A DNA stretch of 64,000 nt, taken from Collibacillus ludicampi. Lineage in GTDB: Bacteria; Bacillota; Bacilli; Tumebacillales; BOQE01. Numbering within the stretch: position 1 is the first letter of the stretch; each line of letters opens with the position of its first letter. The translations under genes were made by a program, and so were the position numbers. Location: contig NZ_BOQE01000001.1 in NCBI RefSeq assembly GCF_023705585.1, positions 3,194,710 to 3,258,709 of the forward strand. The letters are read 5' to 3'. This document shows positions 8,166 through 16,097 of this stretch, piece by piece. The notes under the pieces were generated by a model. That model ran no database searches and was not told the DNA's origin. It saw only the letters and a list, made by a program, of their open reading frames with translations.

Positions 8166-9821
8166 TTGCCATCAGCTGCAACATGTCGGGTCTGTCATAG
8201 GCCCTTGCGGAGTATGCTCAGTGTTCTTCAAGGTGTAGGACCTGTCTGCTCGAAAAAGGTCCGGCAGGCCCTGGAACAGATTCTCGAGCGGGTCATCCGC
8301 GGCGAGGCCGAGCCTGAAGACCAGATTGCCTATGCCATGTCTCCGGAGGAGCGCCAGCGGGCGGTCGAGGCCCAGGTAAGGCGGGCTTACCTGGAACAAT
8401 TGCGTCAAAATCGGCGTCCTACCCGGGAGCCGGTGACGGTGGAGGTGGAGGTGGAAAGCAGGACCCGAGGGATCAGCCGGGAGCCCACTACGGTAGAGTG
8501 GATTGACCGCGATCATGCCTGGGTGCATTCCCAGCGCGGGGGACGATATCAGGTCACCGAACACGCATGTACCTGTCCTGACTTCACAATCCGTCGCTCT
8601 CGGGACCCGGAGCTGGCGCGGGAAGGTTGCCGGCATATGCAGGCCCTGCGTTTGGCTCGGGAAGAAGTACGTGAGCGCCGGAGACAAGCGATGCGAATAG
8701 CCCGGATGCGAACACAGCAAGCAACGGCATCGATTGTGGTGAATCAGACCCATGAAGAAAACCATCCTACCTTTGCACAGATTGACTGGACCGTCGAAGC
8801 GGAACGGGATCGTGTTCTGGACATTTGGTGCCGGAACCGGGAATGGGACGGCGTATTCATCAGCCGGGATGATGTGGCGTGGGAAGCGCTACAGGAGCAA
8901 GCTCGGCAGGAGTGGGAGTACAGGTACGAAAATGTTCTGGGAGGCACCGGGAACACCTTTGGCATCGAGATTGAGGTACAGTTTGACAATAGCTCCTCTA
9001 GGGAACGGGCGTTGAGGGAACTGTACAATGAGGGTCTGACGATTGGCCCGCAAATGCGCGGGTATCACTCTGGCGACGGGAACGGGTTCTGGAAACCGGA
9101 ACGCGACGGATCGTTGGGTACATATGGGGGCGAGTTCGTGTCTCCCGTGCTGAATGACGATCCGGAATCCTGGAAACAGATCGAGCGGGTGACGGAAATC
9201 CTGCGTCATCACGGGGCTTATGTCGATGACCATTGTGGTGGTCACATCCATCTGGGGATTGCGCCGTTAGACCACCGGACGTACTCCTGGCAACGCTTGG
9301 CCCGAATCGGGGTTGGATATGAGAAACAGCTTTACCGCATGGGAGGGGCCAATTCGGATCAATATCGGAGCACGGGTAGACCCGGTCAGCATCGCGGTTC
9401 CCACTATGCAAAGCCTCTGCCGAGAGGTTTGAGCTTCAACGGAAATATAACGGCTGCGGAAGCGCGGCGTCGCATCAGCAACGGAAGCCGTTACACGATT
9501 TTCAACACGACGAACATTGACCGCACGAGCGGCCGACCCGCGATTGAGTTCAGGTATCCGAACGGCACGCTGGACCATCGGCAAATTCAGGCGCAGATCC
9601 AGGTGGCCAATGCCATCCTGCACCAGGCAGCGGTGATCCGAAACGGTTCTCCGCAGTCGGATTTCACTCCTCGATTTAGTGAAGAAAACAAACATGCCAG
9701 ATTGACCGATTATCTTACACCAGAAGCGGAGGAAAAGAATTTTCGTCAGTTTCTGGATGTCCTGGCGAATCCGCAAGATCGTCTGGCTGCAACATGGCTA
9801 TGGTTGCGCGGACGATATTGA
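8166..9821 (+). CDS. Amidoligase with N-terminal Cys-motif and SWIM zinc finger
   Basis: 551 residues from TTG 8166 (AAGGAGAGG upstream; GTG 8136 is the longer alternative). Three parts are visible. Residues 1-40 carry CRVCHRPL...GVGPVC, a DUF6011-like Cys motif. Residues about 125-160 form a SWIM zinc finger (CTCPDF...CRH), likely to bind DNA or protein. From about 265 to the end is an Amidoligase_2 domain: FGIEIEV, RDGSLGTYGGEFVSPVL, GGHIHLG and IEFRYPNG are the metal- and substrate-binding blocks of the glutamine-synthetase-like COOH-NH2 ligases. It should form an amide or isopeptide bond using ATP. The gamma-glutamylcyclotransferase downstream fits a gamma-glutamyl substrate. Target unknown. 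Confidence 0.75.
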   Translation: MPSAATCRVCHRPLRSMLSVLQGVGPVCSKKVRQALEQILERVIRGEAEPEDQIAYAMSPEERQRAVEAQVRRAYLEQLRQNRRPTREPVTVEVEVESRTRGISREPTTVEWIDRDHAWVHSQRGGRYQVTEHACTCPDFTIRRSRDPELAREGCRHMQALRLAREEVRERRRQAMRIARMRTQQATASIVVNQTHEENHPTFAQIDWTVEAERDRVLDIWCRNREWDGVFISRDDVAWEALQEQARQEWEYRYENVLGGTGNTFGIEIEVQFDNSSSRERALRELYNEGLTIGPQMRGYHSGDGNGFWKPERDGSLGTYGGEFVSPVLNDDPESWKQIERVTEILRHHGAYVDDHCGGHIHLGIAPLDHRTYSWQRLARIGVGYEKQLYRMGGANSDQYRSTGRPGQHRGSHYAKPLPRGLSFNGNITAAEARRRISNGSRYTIFNTTNIDRTSGRPAIEFRYPNGTLDHRQIQAQIQVANAILHQAAVIRNGSPQSDFTPRFSEENKHARLTDYLTPEAEEKNFRQFLDVLANPQDRLAATWLWLRGRY

Positions 9822-9846
9822 CAATAGAAAAGTATATTTTTATACT
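9818..9846 (+). promoter_or_regulatory. Strong sigma-A-type promoter
   Basis: TTGACA (9818-9823), 17-bp spacer, TATACT (9841-9846). The -35 overlaps the amidoligase stop codon. It should drive the unknown protein, the cyclotransferase and HU. Confidence 0.7.
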
Positions 9847-9893
9847 ATAGAAAAACAAAGCGGTATTCGAAAGAATAAAAGGAGGGGTGTCTT

Positions 9894-10613
9894 ATGGTCA
9901 ACATCGAGGAACGGAGACACTGGTTGGAGGACGGGCAGGAGCCAACCCTGCCGTACTATATTGAATTTGCTGACGGTCGGAGGGGGGAAGCGGCCAACCC
10001 TTCCCGTCTGATGGACCTGATCATCCACGAGTATTTCAGCGACGTGGATGATCCGCACACTTTTTATCTCCTGGGCGTGAAATGCCTGCGGGACATCGCG
10101 TCGGGACCGTTGGCCATGATGGGAGTACGGGCTACTGTGTACGACGGCGTGGGGCCTTTCTATGACTCGGCGATCAGCCGGTATAAGGATGAGGTCGATG
10201 AGGAAAGTGAACTTGAGTTTCAGAACCCCGACGATCCTGTGATGCTGGACGGATGGGATCCGTGGACAGTCGTCGCGAGTCTGATCAAGGCCGGGTATAT
10301 CAAGGTGTGCGAGAAGTATCCGACCTGGAGCGGCGAAGGACCGGTGCGAAAGAGAAAATGCGACGGTTGTGTGTTTCGTGAAGAGGTCTTCGAAGACGAG
10401 AAAGGAAAATGGATCTATTGCTCGTCGTGGGAAATGGAGCTGGGGTTTGAGAACGCGGGCCACAATTGCCCGTACATCACGCATGGTACACCCTATGAAG
10501 ATTACCACGAGGTAAAGCCTGAAGAATTGCCGGACCCAGCCACCTGGAAACCAGATTGGGTTCCAATTTCTAATAGGAAGAAGGAGTATATCGGGTTTCG
10601 GAGGCAAAAATAA
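9894..10613 (+). CDS. Unknown protein with a possible C4 metal site, in amidoligase operon
   Basis: 239 residues, AAAGGAGGGG before the ATG. The first two thirds is a mixed, acidic globular domain. The last third has four Cys (CDGC at about 159-162, then YCSSW and NCPY) that could hold a zinc or iron-sulfur centre. I recognise no family. It is flanked by the amidoligase and the gamma-glutamylcyclotransferase, all in one direction with short gaps, so it may be the substrate, an adaptor, or a third enzyme of that pathway. Confidence 0.6.
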   Translation: MVNIEERRHWLEDGQEPTLPYYIEFADGRRGEAANPSRLMDLIIHEYFSDVDDPHTFYLLGVKCLRDIASGPLAMMGVRATVYDGVGPFYDSAISRYKDEVDEESELEFQNPDDPVMLDGWDPWTVVASLIKAGYIKVCEKYPTWSGEGPVRKRKCDGCVFREEVFEDEKGKWIYCSSWEMELGFENAGHNCPYITHGTPYEDYHEVKPEELPDPATWKPDWVPISNRKKEYIGFRRQK

Positions 10614-10639
10614 GCGGAAATGAAGGAAGGGAGAACGCC

Positions 10640-11149
10640 ATGCCACTATACTTTGCCTATGGCTCCTGTATGAACCAGGCCGATCTTGCTCGGAGTGAGC
10701 CGAGGGCTGTTTATCTCGGCCCTGCCGTGCTCCGTAACTATCGCTTGGCGTTCTCCCGGTACTCTACATATAGGGGAGGTGGTGTAGCAGACATCGTTCG
10801 CGAACCGGGTGAGTTTGTCGAAGGTGTACTGTACGAGGTAGATGATTTTCACGCACTCGACCGACGAGAAGGGGCACCATTTGTCTACCGGCGAAGAAAA
10901 GTCCGGGTGTACCCTGAAAGTCTTGGCGGCCGATGGCGGTGGGCGTGGACCTATGAGGTCGTCGAAAAATCCCCGGTGGAGATCGCGCCGTCTTGGGAGT
11001 ATGCGTTGCTCATATGGGAAGGTGCTAGGTCGCTCAGTTTGGAGTATCGAAGGAAGCTTAAAGAAAATCTTTTAAGAAAGGATAGGGTGAAATTCAATGA
11101 CGAAACAAGATTTGATTGCGAAAGTGGCACTAAAGTCTGGCTTGAGTAA
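10640..11149 (+). CDS. Gamma-glutamylcyclotransferase (AIG2/GGCT-like)
   Basis: 169 residues; GAAGGAAGGGAG before the ATG. The N-terminal YFAYGSCMN is the substrate-binding loop (YGSN in most members, YGSC here, as in many Bacillota). The catalytic acid is in [10 protein letters not shown], around residue 75. These enzymes release 5-oxoproline from gamma-glutamyl amides, the reverse sense of a gamma-glutamyl amidoligase. The pair amidoligase plus GGCT is known from phage and plasmid neighbourhoods. The last 17 codons overlap the HU gene in another frame, an unusually long overlap. Confidence 0.75.
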   Translation: MPLYFAYGSCMNQADLARSEPRAVYLGPAVLRNYRLAFSRYSTYRGGGVADIVREPGEFVEGVLYEVDDFHALDRREGAPFVYRRRKVRVYPESLGGRWRWAWTYEVVEKSPVEIAPSWEYALLIWEGARSLSLEYRRKLKENLLRKDRVKFNDETRFDCESGTKVWLE

Positions 11150-11375
11150 AAAAGATGCAGCGGCAGCCGTCGATGCGGCATTAGATTCCATTTCGGAAGC
11201 GCTGGCTGCGGGCGACAAGGTGACGCTCGTAGGATTTGGTGCCTTCGAGATTCGGGAACGGGCGGCGCGTACGGGCAGGAACCCGCAAACAGGAGAGACG
11301 ATTGAGATACCGGCCGGTAAGGTTCCTGCCTTTAAACCTGGGAAGGTACTCAAAGAGGTTTGCAAGACGGCTTAA
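11097..11375 (+). CDS. HU-family DNA-bending protein
   Basis: 92 residues, the full length of HU. It has the N-terminal helix pair ([19 protein letters not shown]), the [14 protein letters not shown] strand, and the Arg/Gly/Pro arm ([13 protein letters not shown]) that wraps DNA. The ATG lies inside the 3' end of the cyclotransferase gene. Mobile elements often carry their own HU, which may assist recombination, segregation or transfer. Confidence 0.95.
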   Translation: MTKQDLIAKVALKSGLSKKDAAAAVDAALDSISEALAAGDKVTLVGFGAFEIRERAARTGRNPQTGETIEIPAGKVPAFKPGKVLKEVCKTA

Positions 11376-11393
11376 CTTCATCGGTGAAAAGCA

Positions 11394-11609
11394 ATGAGCG
11401 ATATTCGTGTATATGCTCACGAGATCCCACAGTGTATGACAATTGAACTGAGTGAAGTAGAAAGGTGTATGTTCGCCAATCTACTCACCAGCTTTAGAAT
11501 CAGTGTAGATGTAGCAGGTGATACGTTTCAGCATTTGTATCGTCTTGGTCTTGAACGAATTTATAAGGAATACGTGAAAGACAAGCGCTGTGTGGGTCAA
11601 GAATACTAA
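11394..11609 (+). CDS. Small protein, function unknown
   Basis: 71 residues starting 18 nt after HU. It is helical with two Cys-containing segments (EVERCMFANLLTSF), ends just before the tcpC leader hairpin, and has a weak Shine-Dalgarno (GGTGA). No family recognised. Confidence 0.4.
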   Translation: MSDIRVYAHEIPQCMTIELSEVERCMFANLLTSFRISVDVAGDTFQHLYRLGLERIYKEYVKDKRCVGQEY

Positions 11610-11623
11610 AATTTTTCTCTCGC

Positions 11624-11652
11624 CCCCTTTTGTTAGTGAAAGGGGTTTTTCT
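11624..11652 (+). promoter_or_regulatory. Leader hairpin with ribosome binding site, tcpC
   Basis: CCCCTTT (11624-11630) pairs with AAAGGGG (11639-11645), which is the only Shine-Dalgarno. TTTTT and then the TTG start follow. Upstream is TTTTTCTCTCG, repeated exactly before the VirB6-like gene (48012). Confidence 0.6.
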
Positions 11653-12471
11653 TTGATCCGAAAACTGACCAGTACAATTCTTTGGATTCTGCTGGCATTA
11701 GGGGCCTTGGGGAGTCGGGACGATTGCTCGGATCTCCACACCGAATCCATCCGAAACAGCCGTTGTTCATGATGATCATGCGGAAACAGCTATCGCGATC
11801 CACGCTGCGAAAGTCTGGCTCACCTTGACTAAGGGGAGACGGCGGAACAACGGAAAAAAACCGTAGAGGAGTATTGGCCTGATCTTGATCTCCAAGGATG
11901 GGTGCCTCCATCGCAGAATCAGACACCTCGGGAGATGTATGCTCAGCAAGTGTCTCACCCCGCATCCAATTTCTCGGTCGTATCAGTGGAAGCATGGTGT
12001 GAGGTATCAGAAGGGCAGGCGCTGCAGATTCGTCATCTTGTGCTAAATGTTCCGGTGCTCCGAACGGACTCGGGAGCCTTGATGATCACGGCACCGCCAA
12101 CAATCGTTCCGCCTCCGGCCCTGGGGCAAAAACCGCCTTCGACGGCGAAGAATGCGCCGCAGGATGTCTATGACGTGGCCAAGCCGTTCATCAGTGACTT
12201 CATGCGGATCTATTTGACTTCGTCGAATGCAGCGGATCTAGCGAATATGGTCGTTCCGAATACAACGATCCAACCGATGGGCGGTTTCGTCCAGTTCCGG
12301 CAGGTAGCCAGCCTGAACATCCATGACCTAGGCAAGGGACACTATGAGGCGGTGGTGATAGTCAACGTCCAGGATCCAGCCACGCAGACGATGTTGCCGG
12401 AGCAGTTTCTGGTGGATTTTTTGAAAGACGACAAAGGACATTTGGAGGTCGAGAAAGTTTGGCAGCACTAA
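11653..12471 (+). pseudogene. TcpC/VirB8-like conjugation protein, two frameshifts
   Basis: TTG start with embedded Shine-Dalgarno, then a membrane anchor (LIRKLTSTILWILLALGALG). After about 11710 the homologous text continues in the next frame (VGTIARISTPNPSETAVVHD, then AETAIAIHAAKVWLTLTK). After about 11835 it returns to the first frame (ETAEQRKKTVEEYWPDLD). From there it is open to the end, with the NTF2-like C-terminal domain. TcpC is an inner-membrane part of the Gram-positive conjugation channel. The two shifts cancel, so they may be sequencing errors or true decay. The intact part could also be translated from 11902. Confidence 0.6.
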
Positions 12472-12476
12472 GATCG

Positions 12477-13009
12477 GTGATGCTTTTGGGACCCATGGGC
12501 GTTTGAAAGACCACCACGGCCCGCGTAATAGAACAGCGTTATGGATATCGTTGTTACTCGTTAGCCGAACCCGTGCGTCGGGTGGTGGAAGCCGCTTTTC
12601 CCTGGCTGAATGGGGAACCGAAATCCGTCCGCCGGACATATCTGCAACAGGCGGGAAAGTTCCTACGAAAATTTCATCCGAATCCCATTCTGTATCATGC
12701 GGAAACAACGATTCGAACCTGCTATCGCCCTTTGATCATCGACGATGGCCGAACGCTGGAAGAGGCGAAATGGGCATTGGAACGGGACATGGCTGTGATT
12801 GTCCTGACCTGTCGGGAGGAGCGCATGTCCCGGCTTTTGGAACGGGATGGTACGTTACCGGATTTGCGGACTTTTCGGGAAAGACGGAGCAGGAGTGGAT
12901 GAAAGTCGAAGCAACGCAGGTGGATACCACCTTTCTTTCTCCCGAAGAGGTCGCTGCATACGTGCTTGAACTGGTGAAAGAGAGGAAACAAGAATGCTTG
13001 CGAAACTAA
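12477..13009 (+). pseudogene. P-loop nucleotide kinase-like gene, nonsense in Walker A
   Basis: The frame starts MLLGPMGV, then TGA where Gly is required, then KTTTARVIEQRYGYRCYSL. Restoring one codon gives a Walker A loop GPMGVGKTTT. It continues with a kinase-like body (FLRKFHPNPILYHAE, IVLTCREERMSRLLERDG). Near 12890 a frameshift moves the tail (VDTTFLSPEEVAAYVLELVK) to another frame. The shape resembles dNMP or adenylate-type kinases. In frame the first 11 codons lack a usable start after the stop. Confidence 0.5.
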
Positions 13010-13100
13010 ACGCCCAGAAACGGTTGCACTGGATCAATCGACGAGGATTCCGCAAGGAATAGGTGGGGTGCCAGGGTAAGGGGGGAATGGAGGTGATGGA

Positions 13101-13688
13101 ATGATTTATAAAACTCATCACGTGGCCGCACTCATTGGTGCCGAGTTGTGGTTAATACACACGCACCAGCCGGTTCTCACATGGCAGACAGCGGTGGCTC
13201 TATTAGGCGCCTACTTCGCCGGACCGGCGGCCGACGTAGATCAACCCCAGTCCTATGTGGGACAGAGGATATGGCCACTTGCAATAGCGTTAAGTGGGCT
13301 GGGAATCCGACATCGGACCCTGACCCACTCACTTTTGTTTCTGGCTGGTTTGTGGGGAGTGTTGCAACTCCTGCCTTTGTCGGATATGATCCGTTGGGCT
13401 ATATGGATTGGCTATGCAAGTCACCCGCTGATAGATCTGTTCAACGAGGAAGGGGTCGAACTCCTGTGGCCATTACGCATTCGGGTGCGCTTGTTGCCGA
13501 GGTTTCTATCCATCCCTGTAGAGTCATTTGCCGAAACCTTGCTGAGAGGAGTGATGACCCTGTGTAGTTTCTGGTTACTGACACTGTATCTGCACCCCGT
13601 TGTCACGAAGTTGCCATTGCTAAGACCTATAACAGACGGAATCATCCAATTGATGCCGTCTGCTATTCAAACTTTTATTAATAAATGA
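13101..13688 (+). CDS. YdjM-like membrane-bound metal-dependent hydrolase
   Basis: 195 residues, GGAGGTGAT before the ATG. It has about four hydrophobic segments plus the family motifs: an early THHVAALIGAE, AADVDQPQS around 48-56, and HRTLTHSLL around 73-81, whose His and Asp residues are the predicted metal ligands. YdjM proteins (LexA-regulated in E. coli) are membrane hydrolases of unclear substrate, common in plasmids and elements. It lies in the same direction as the tcp genes. Confidence 0.7.
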   Translation: MIYKTHHVAALIGAELWLIHTHQPVLTWQTAVALLGAYFAGPAADVDQPQSYVGQRIWPLAIALSGLGIRHRTLTHSLLFLAGLWGVLQLLPLSDMIRWAIWIGYASHPLIDLFNEEGVELLWPLRIRVRLLPRFLSIPVESFAETLLRGVMTLCSFWLLTLYLHPVVTKLPLLRPITDGIIQLMPSAIQTFINK

Positions 13689-13712
13689 GAGATAAATGAG
13701 AGGTGAATATAC

Positions 13713-13985
13713 ATGCCAACAACCGGAATTGGCCCTATTGACAACTTAGGTAAGCTGATCCTGAGTATTTTCGTTATACTTCTGTTTGTTATGATGGGTG
13801 GCCGATTAATCAAAATGCTTCACCGTCACGAATACGCCCAATTGGTTTCCACTCTCATGCTATTTGGCATTGCTTTGTGGTTTATTATTGACCCCGCCAG
13901 CCTGATCAACATCTTCAAGTCGATCTTCAGCGGCGCAGCAGGTAAGCTGGGTGGCGGCGGTGGCGGAGCCGGAACAGGACAGTGA
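13713..13985 (+). CDS. TcpD-like conjugation membrane protein
   Basis: 90 residues with two hydrophobic helices (LILSIFVILLFVMMGG and LVSTLMLFGIALWFII) and a Gly-rich C-terminus. Size, topology and position directly before the TcpE gene match TcpD, a small integral membrane component of the tcp-type conjugation channel. The assignment rests on context as much as sequence. Confidence 0.6.
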   Translation: MPTTGIGPIDNLGKLILSIFVILLFVMMGGRLIKMLHRHEYAQLVSTLMLFGIALWFIIDPASLINIFKSIFSGAAGKLGGGGGGAGTGQ

Positions 13986-13991
13986 TAAAAT

Positions 13992-14585
13992 ATGGCCTAT
14001 CGTACGTATCGGAACCTGTATCGTATCCGTCCGTCCCTGTCCTCGATCGGGCAGGGGCGGTACCGAATCCGATTGCCTCGGGGTATGCAAATTACGGGAG
14101 ATACCGCGATCCTCACGGCTGTCTTATGGTTGCCGTGTTCGATCACTGTTGGACCTTTCCTCAGTTACTATATTCCTCTCGGTCCTTTCCTCCTGGGCCT
14201 TGGTGTAGCCGGAATTATTGGCTACCAGCTGAGTAAGCTGGATCCGGCGGGAAAAACCGTGGTGCTTTACTTGTATGACTTTGTGAGATACCTGTTTCGC
14301 TCAAAGGTTCATGACGGCTGGGAATCTCGCCCGAATCCGAAAGGACGACCGGAATCGGTCTCGTGGAGTGCGCGGGTGTCTCTCGTAGAAGATGGTCGGG
14401 TCGCCAGTCTGCCAGCGAAGGGCCGGGTGACACAGCTGGAGTTGAGGGTGCCAGCGCACGTGAAGGTGAAAAAAGGAGAGGTGATCATACAGCACAGGGG
14501 AAAACGCTTGTCTCCGGGGTGGTATGAGATCACGGAAGGGAAGGTCATGCCGAAACGTCTACCGCCAAAATTAAAGAGAAGCTAA
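13992..14585 (+). CDS. TcpE-family conjugation membrane protein
   Basis: 197 residues, 6 nt after the TcpD-like gene. The N-terminus has the family pattern YRIRPSLSSIGQGRYRIRLP, followed by two membrane helices around residues 37-75 and a soluble, basic C-terminal domain. TcpE binds the membrane near the VirB4-type ATPase in plasmid pCW3 and Tn916-like elements. Here the next tcp gene in the usual order (VirB4/TcpF) is 31 kb away. Confidence 0.75.
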   Translation: MAYRTYRNLYRIRPSLSSIGQGRYRIRLPRGMQITGDTAILTAVLWLPCSITVGPFLSYYIPLGPFLLGLGVAGIIGYQLSKLDPAGKTVVLYLYDFVRYLFRSKVHDGWESRPNPKGRPESVSWSARVSLVEDGRVASLPAKGRVTQLELRVPAHVKVKKGEVIIQHRGKRLSPGWYEITEGKVMPKRLPPKLKRS

Positions 14586-14600
14586 TATTCTCCCTCTTTG

Positions 14601-14828
14601 CTAATAAGTGGAGGGGGAGTAGGGGTCAAGGGTACGCCTCGCCTCCACCACTGAACCCCCTGCATTATACTCAATGTCGTAAGTCCCGTCGTTTTCGGGA
14701 TTTGGCAGAACGAAAATGCGTTCGATAAATTCAGCGAGTACCTGCTTCTTATCTTTATCGTCTGAGGATTGAAGCAGGGCTTTTTTATTTTCATGACCTG
14801 GAGAATACGGCTTTCTCCCGCGCTTCAT
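14601..14828 (-). pseudogene. Possible C-terminal fragment of a recombinase
   Basis: 75 codons with KKQVLAEFIERIFVLPN and a following short beta strand (YDIEYNAGG), the kind of ending seen in serine recombinases and resolvases. No start signal or catalytic domain. It sits right after tcpE, at the left edge of the inserted hydrogenase block, which makes a recombinase remnant plausible. Similarity is by eye and weak. Confidence 0.3.
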
Positions 14829-14864
14829 TTATACATTTTTTCTCTCCACCATTCATACCTCTTT

Positions 14865-15050
14865 TTACCCGTTCAGCCAGATTAAATATTCCTTATCGTT
14901 ATTAGAAATTCTCAACCGACTTGGTTGTTCTATAGCAATCCTATCTTTTCTGATGTACCGCTCCGCGTGTTCAGCGATTGTGAACCCGTTTTTACGTATA
15001 ATAGCGCACTCATCTGAATTAATTGACGAGTCAGATTTTTGTGTGATAGA
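14865..15050 (-). pseudogene. Coding-like fragment without a start codon
   Basis: On the minus strand about 60 codons are open and read like protein (IRKNGFTIAEHAERYIRKDR, then LRISNNDKEYLIWLNG) but have no start. Family unknown. Together with the recombinase-like fragment it fills the gap between tcpE and the hydrogenase operon. Confidence 0.3.
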
Positions 15051-15052
15051 AT
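15012..15052 (+). promoter_or_regulatory. Putative promoter and operator of the hydrogenase operon
   Basis: TTGACG (15023-15028), 18-bp spacer, TAGAAT (15047-15052), 140 nt before the first gene. An inverted repeat ATCTGA-13 nt-TCAGAT (15012-15017 and 15031-15036) covers the -35, as a repressor or activator site would. Confidence 0.4.
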
Positions 15053-15193
15053 TTTAACTACACGTAAATTTATCCATACTTATTAAGGTTTTATTAAGAA
15101 AATATGTGAATGAAGGGTGAGAGAGGAAAGCGGTAACGTACCTAAAAAGACACGCTTCTTATCTCTTCGTTTTTCACGAAAGGAGGGGGTCTC

Positions 15194-15721
15194 ATGGTGG
15201 AAATGGGGAAAGGGGCGGTCGTGGAGGCGCCGATCGATCAATTGTTGGTAGAAAAACTTGCGGATCCGCAAACGATTGAGAAACTGGTTCGCCTACTCGA
15301 CAAGCTCGAGCATGTAACGTTTCTCCTCGATATGTTAGAAAATTTCCTTCGTCGCGGGCCTGAAATCGCTGATTCAATCAACGATCTCGTCGTTACTTTA
15401 CGAGAAAGCTTGTCCAAGCCCGAATACGTTTCGCGCTTTGAGCTCGCCTTTACCGCCGTGCGTCGAATGCAGGAGTTTCTCGATTCACCTCAAGTTCAAG
15501 AGTTATTCAAATCCGATGTCCTTGACGTGCGTTCGGTACAAATGCTTGGAAAAGTGTCTCGTTCTATGATCCAAGCCTCTACAGAAACGGCACAGACAGG
15601 CATAAAACGGGTGGGGCTTCTCGGACTCATGCGGACATTGGGTGATCCGGAGGTGCAACCGGCGCTCAATTTTGTTCTCAATTTCGCGAGACATATATCG
15701 AAGGAGCTTGCCGATGCATGA
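15194..15721 (+). CDS. DUF1641 protein, first gene of the huc operon
   Basis: 175 residues, all helical, with strong Shine-Dalgarno AAAGGAGGGGG. The repeated pattern LVRLLDKLEHVTFLLDMLENF and GLLGLMRTLGDPEVQPALNF is typical of DUF1641, a domain seen beside formate dehydrogenases and hydrogenases. In mycobacteria the gene before hucS encodes HucM, a helical scaffold that holds the hydrogenase octamer and guides menaquinone. This protein occupies a similar upstream place, but I see no sequence likeness that I could defend. Its stop overlaps the hypA start by 8 nt. Confidence 0.75.
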   Translation: MVEMGKGAVVEAPIDQLLVEKLADPQTIEKLVRLLDKLEHVTFLLDMLENFLRRGPEIADSINDLVVTLRESLSKPEYVSRFELAFTAVRRMQEFLDSPQVQELFKSDVLDVRSVQMLGKVSRSMIQASTETAQTGIKRVGLLGLMRTLGDPEVQPALNFVLNFARHISKELADA

Positions 15722-16097
15722 ACTGTCCATCGCCCATAGCTTGGTTGAGATAGCCGTCGAAACAGCAGAAAATGCGCGGATGAAACGGGTAAAAGCCCTT
15801 TACTTGAAACTCGGTGCCTTGTCAGGTGTGGTCAAAGAAGCCTTGGAATTTTCCTTCGATGTGGTCATCCAGGGGACGCCTCTTGAAGGGGCGAGGCTTG
15901 TGATTGAGGATGTTCCTGTAAAAGTATTCTGTCCTGATTGCCAAGAAGCGCATAAGTTGCCTGAACCGTTTCCTATGCGATGCCCTGTGTGTGGAACGAG
16001 AACAGGTCAAGTGCTCGAGGGGCGCGAGTTGGAATTATATTCCTTGGAGGGAGGCGAAGGAGATGCAGCAGATGACGCTAAACCCCCGAATTGTTGA
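15714..16097 (+). CDS. hypA: Hydrogenase nickel incorporation protein HypA
   Basis: 127 residues from ATG 15714 (AAGGAG 7 nt upstream). It begins MHEL, where His2 is the Ni ligand, and has the zinc site FCPDC...RCPVCG (CxxC pairs near residues 71-74 and 91-94). HypA delivers Ni to the large subunit together with HypB. The tail after the zinc domain is longer and acidic (GGEGDAADDA). Overlaps hypB by 35 nt. Confidence 0.9.
   Translation: MHELSIAHSLVEIAVETAENARMKRVKALYLKLGALSGVVKEALEFSFDVVIQGTPLEGARLVIEDVPVKVFCPDCQEAHKLPEPFPMRCPVCGTRTGQVLEGRELELYSLEGGEGDAADDAKPPNC

Noticed and set aside
9267-9776. Long open frame antisense to the amidoligase
   Set aside because: It lies wholly inside a well-supported gene, has no Shine-Dalgarno, and reads as Arg/Ser/Pro-rich text typical of antisense frames in GC-rich genes.
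5395-12503. TGA read as an amino acid (recoding)
   Set aside because: Only two cases, in genes with other lesions, and different residues (Trp, Gly) would be needed. Normal genes here use TGA as stop.
12503-13009. A separate 168-residue gene
   Set aside because: Only its C-terminal part looks coding and it completes the kinase-like gene after a frameshift; the first part is out of frame with the homologous text.
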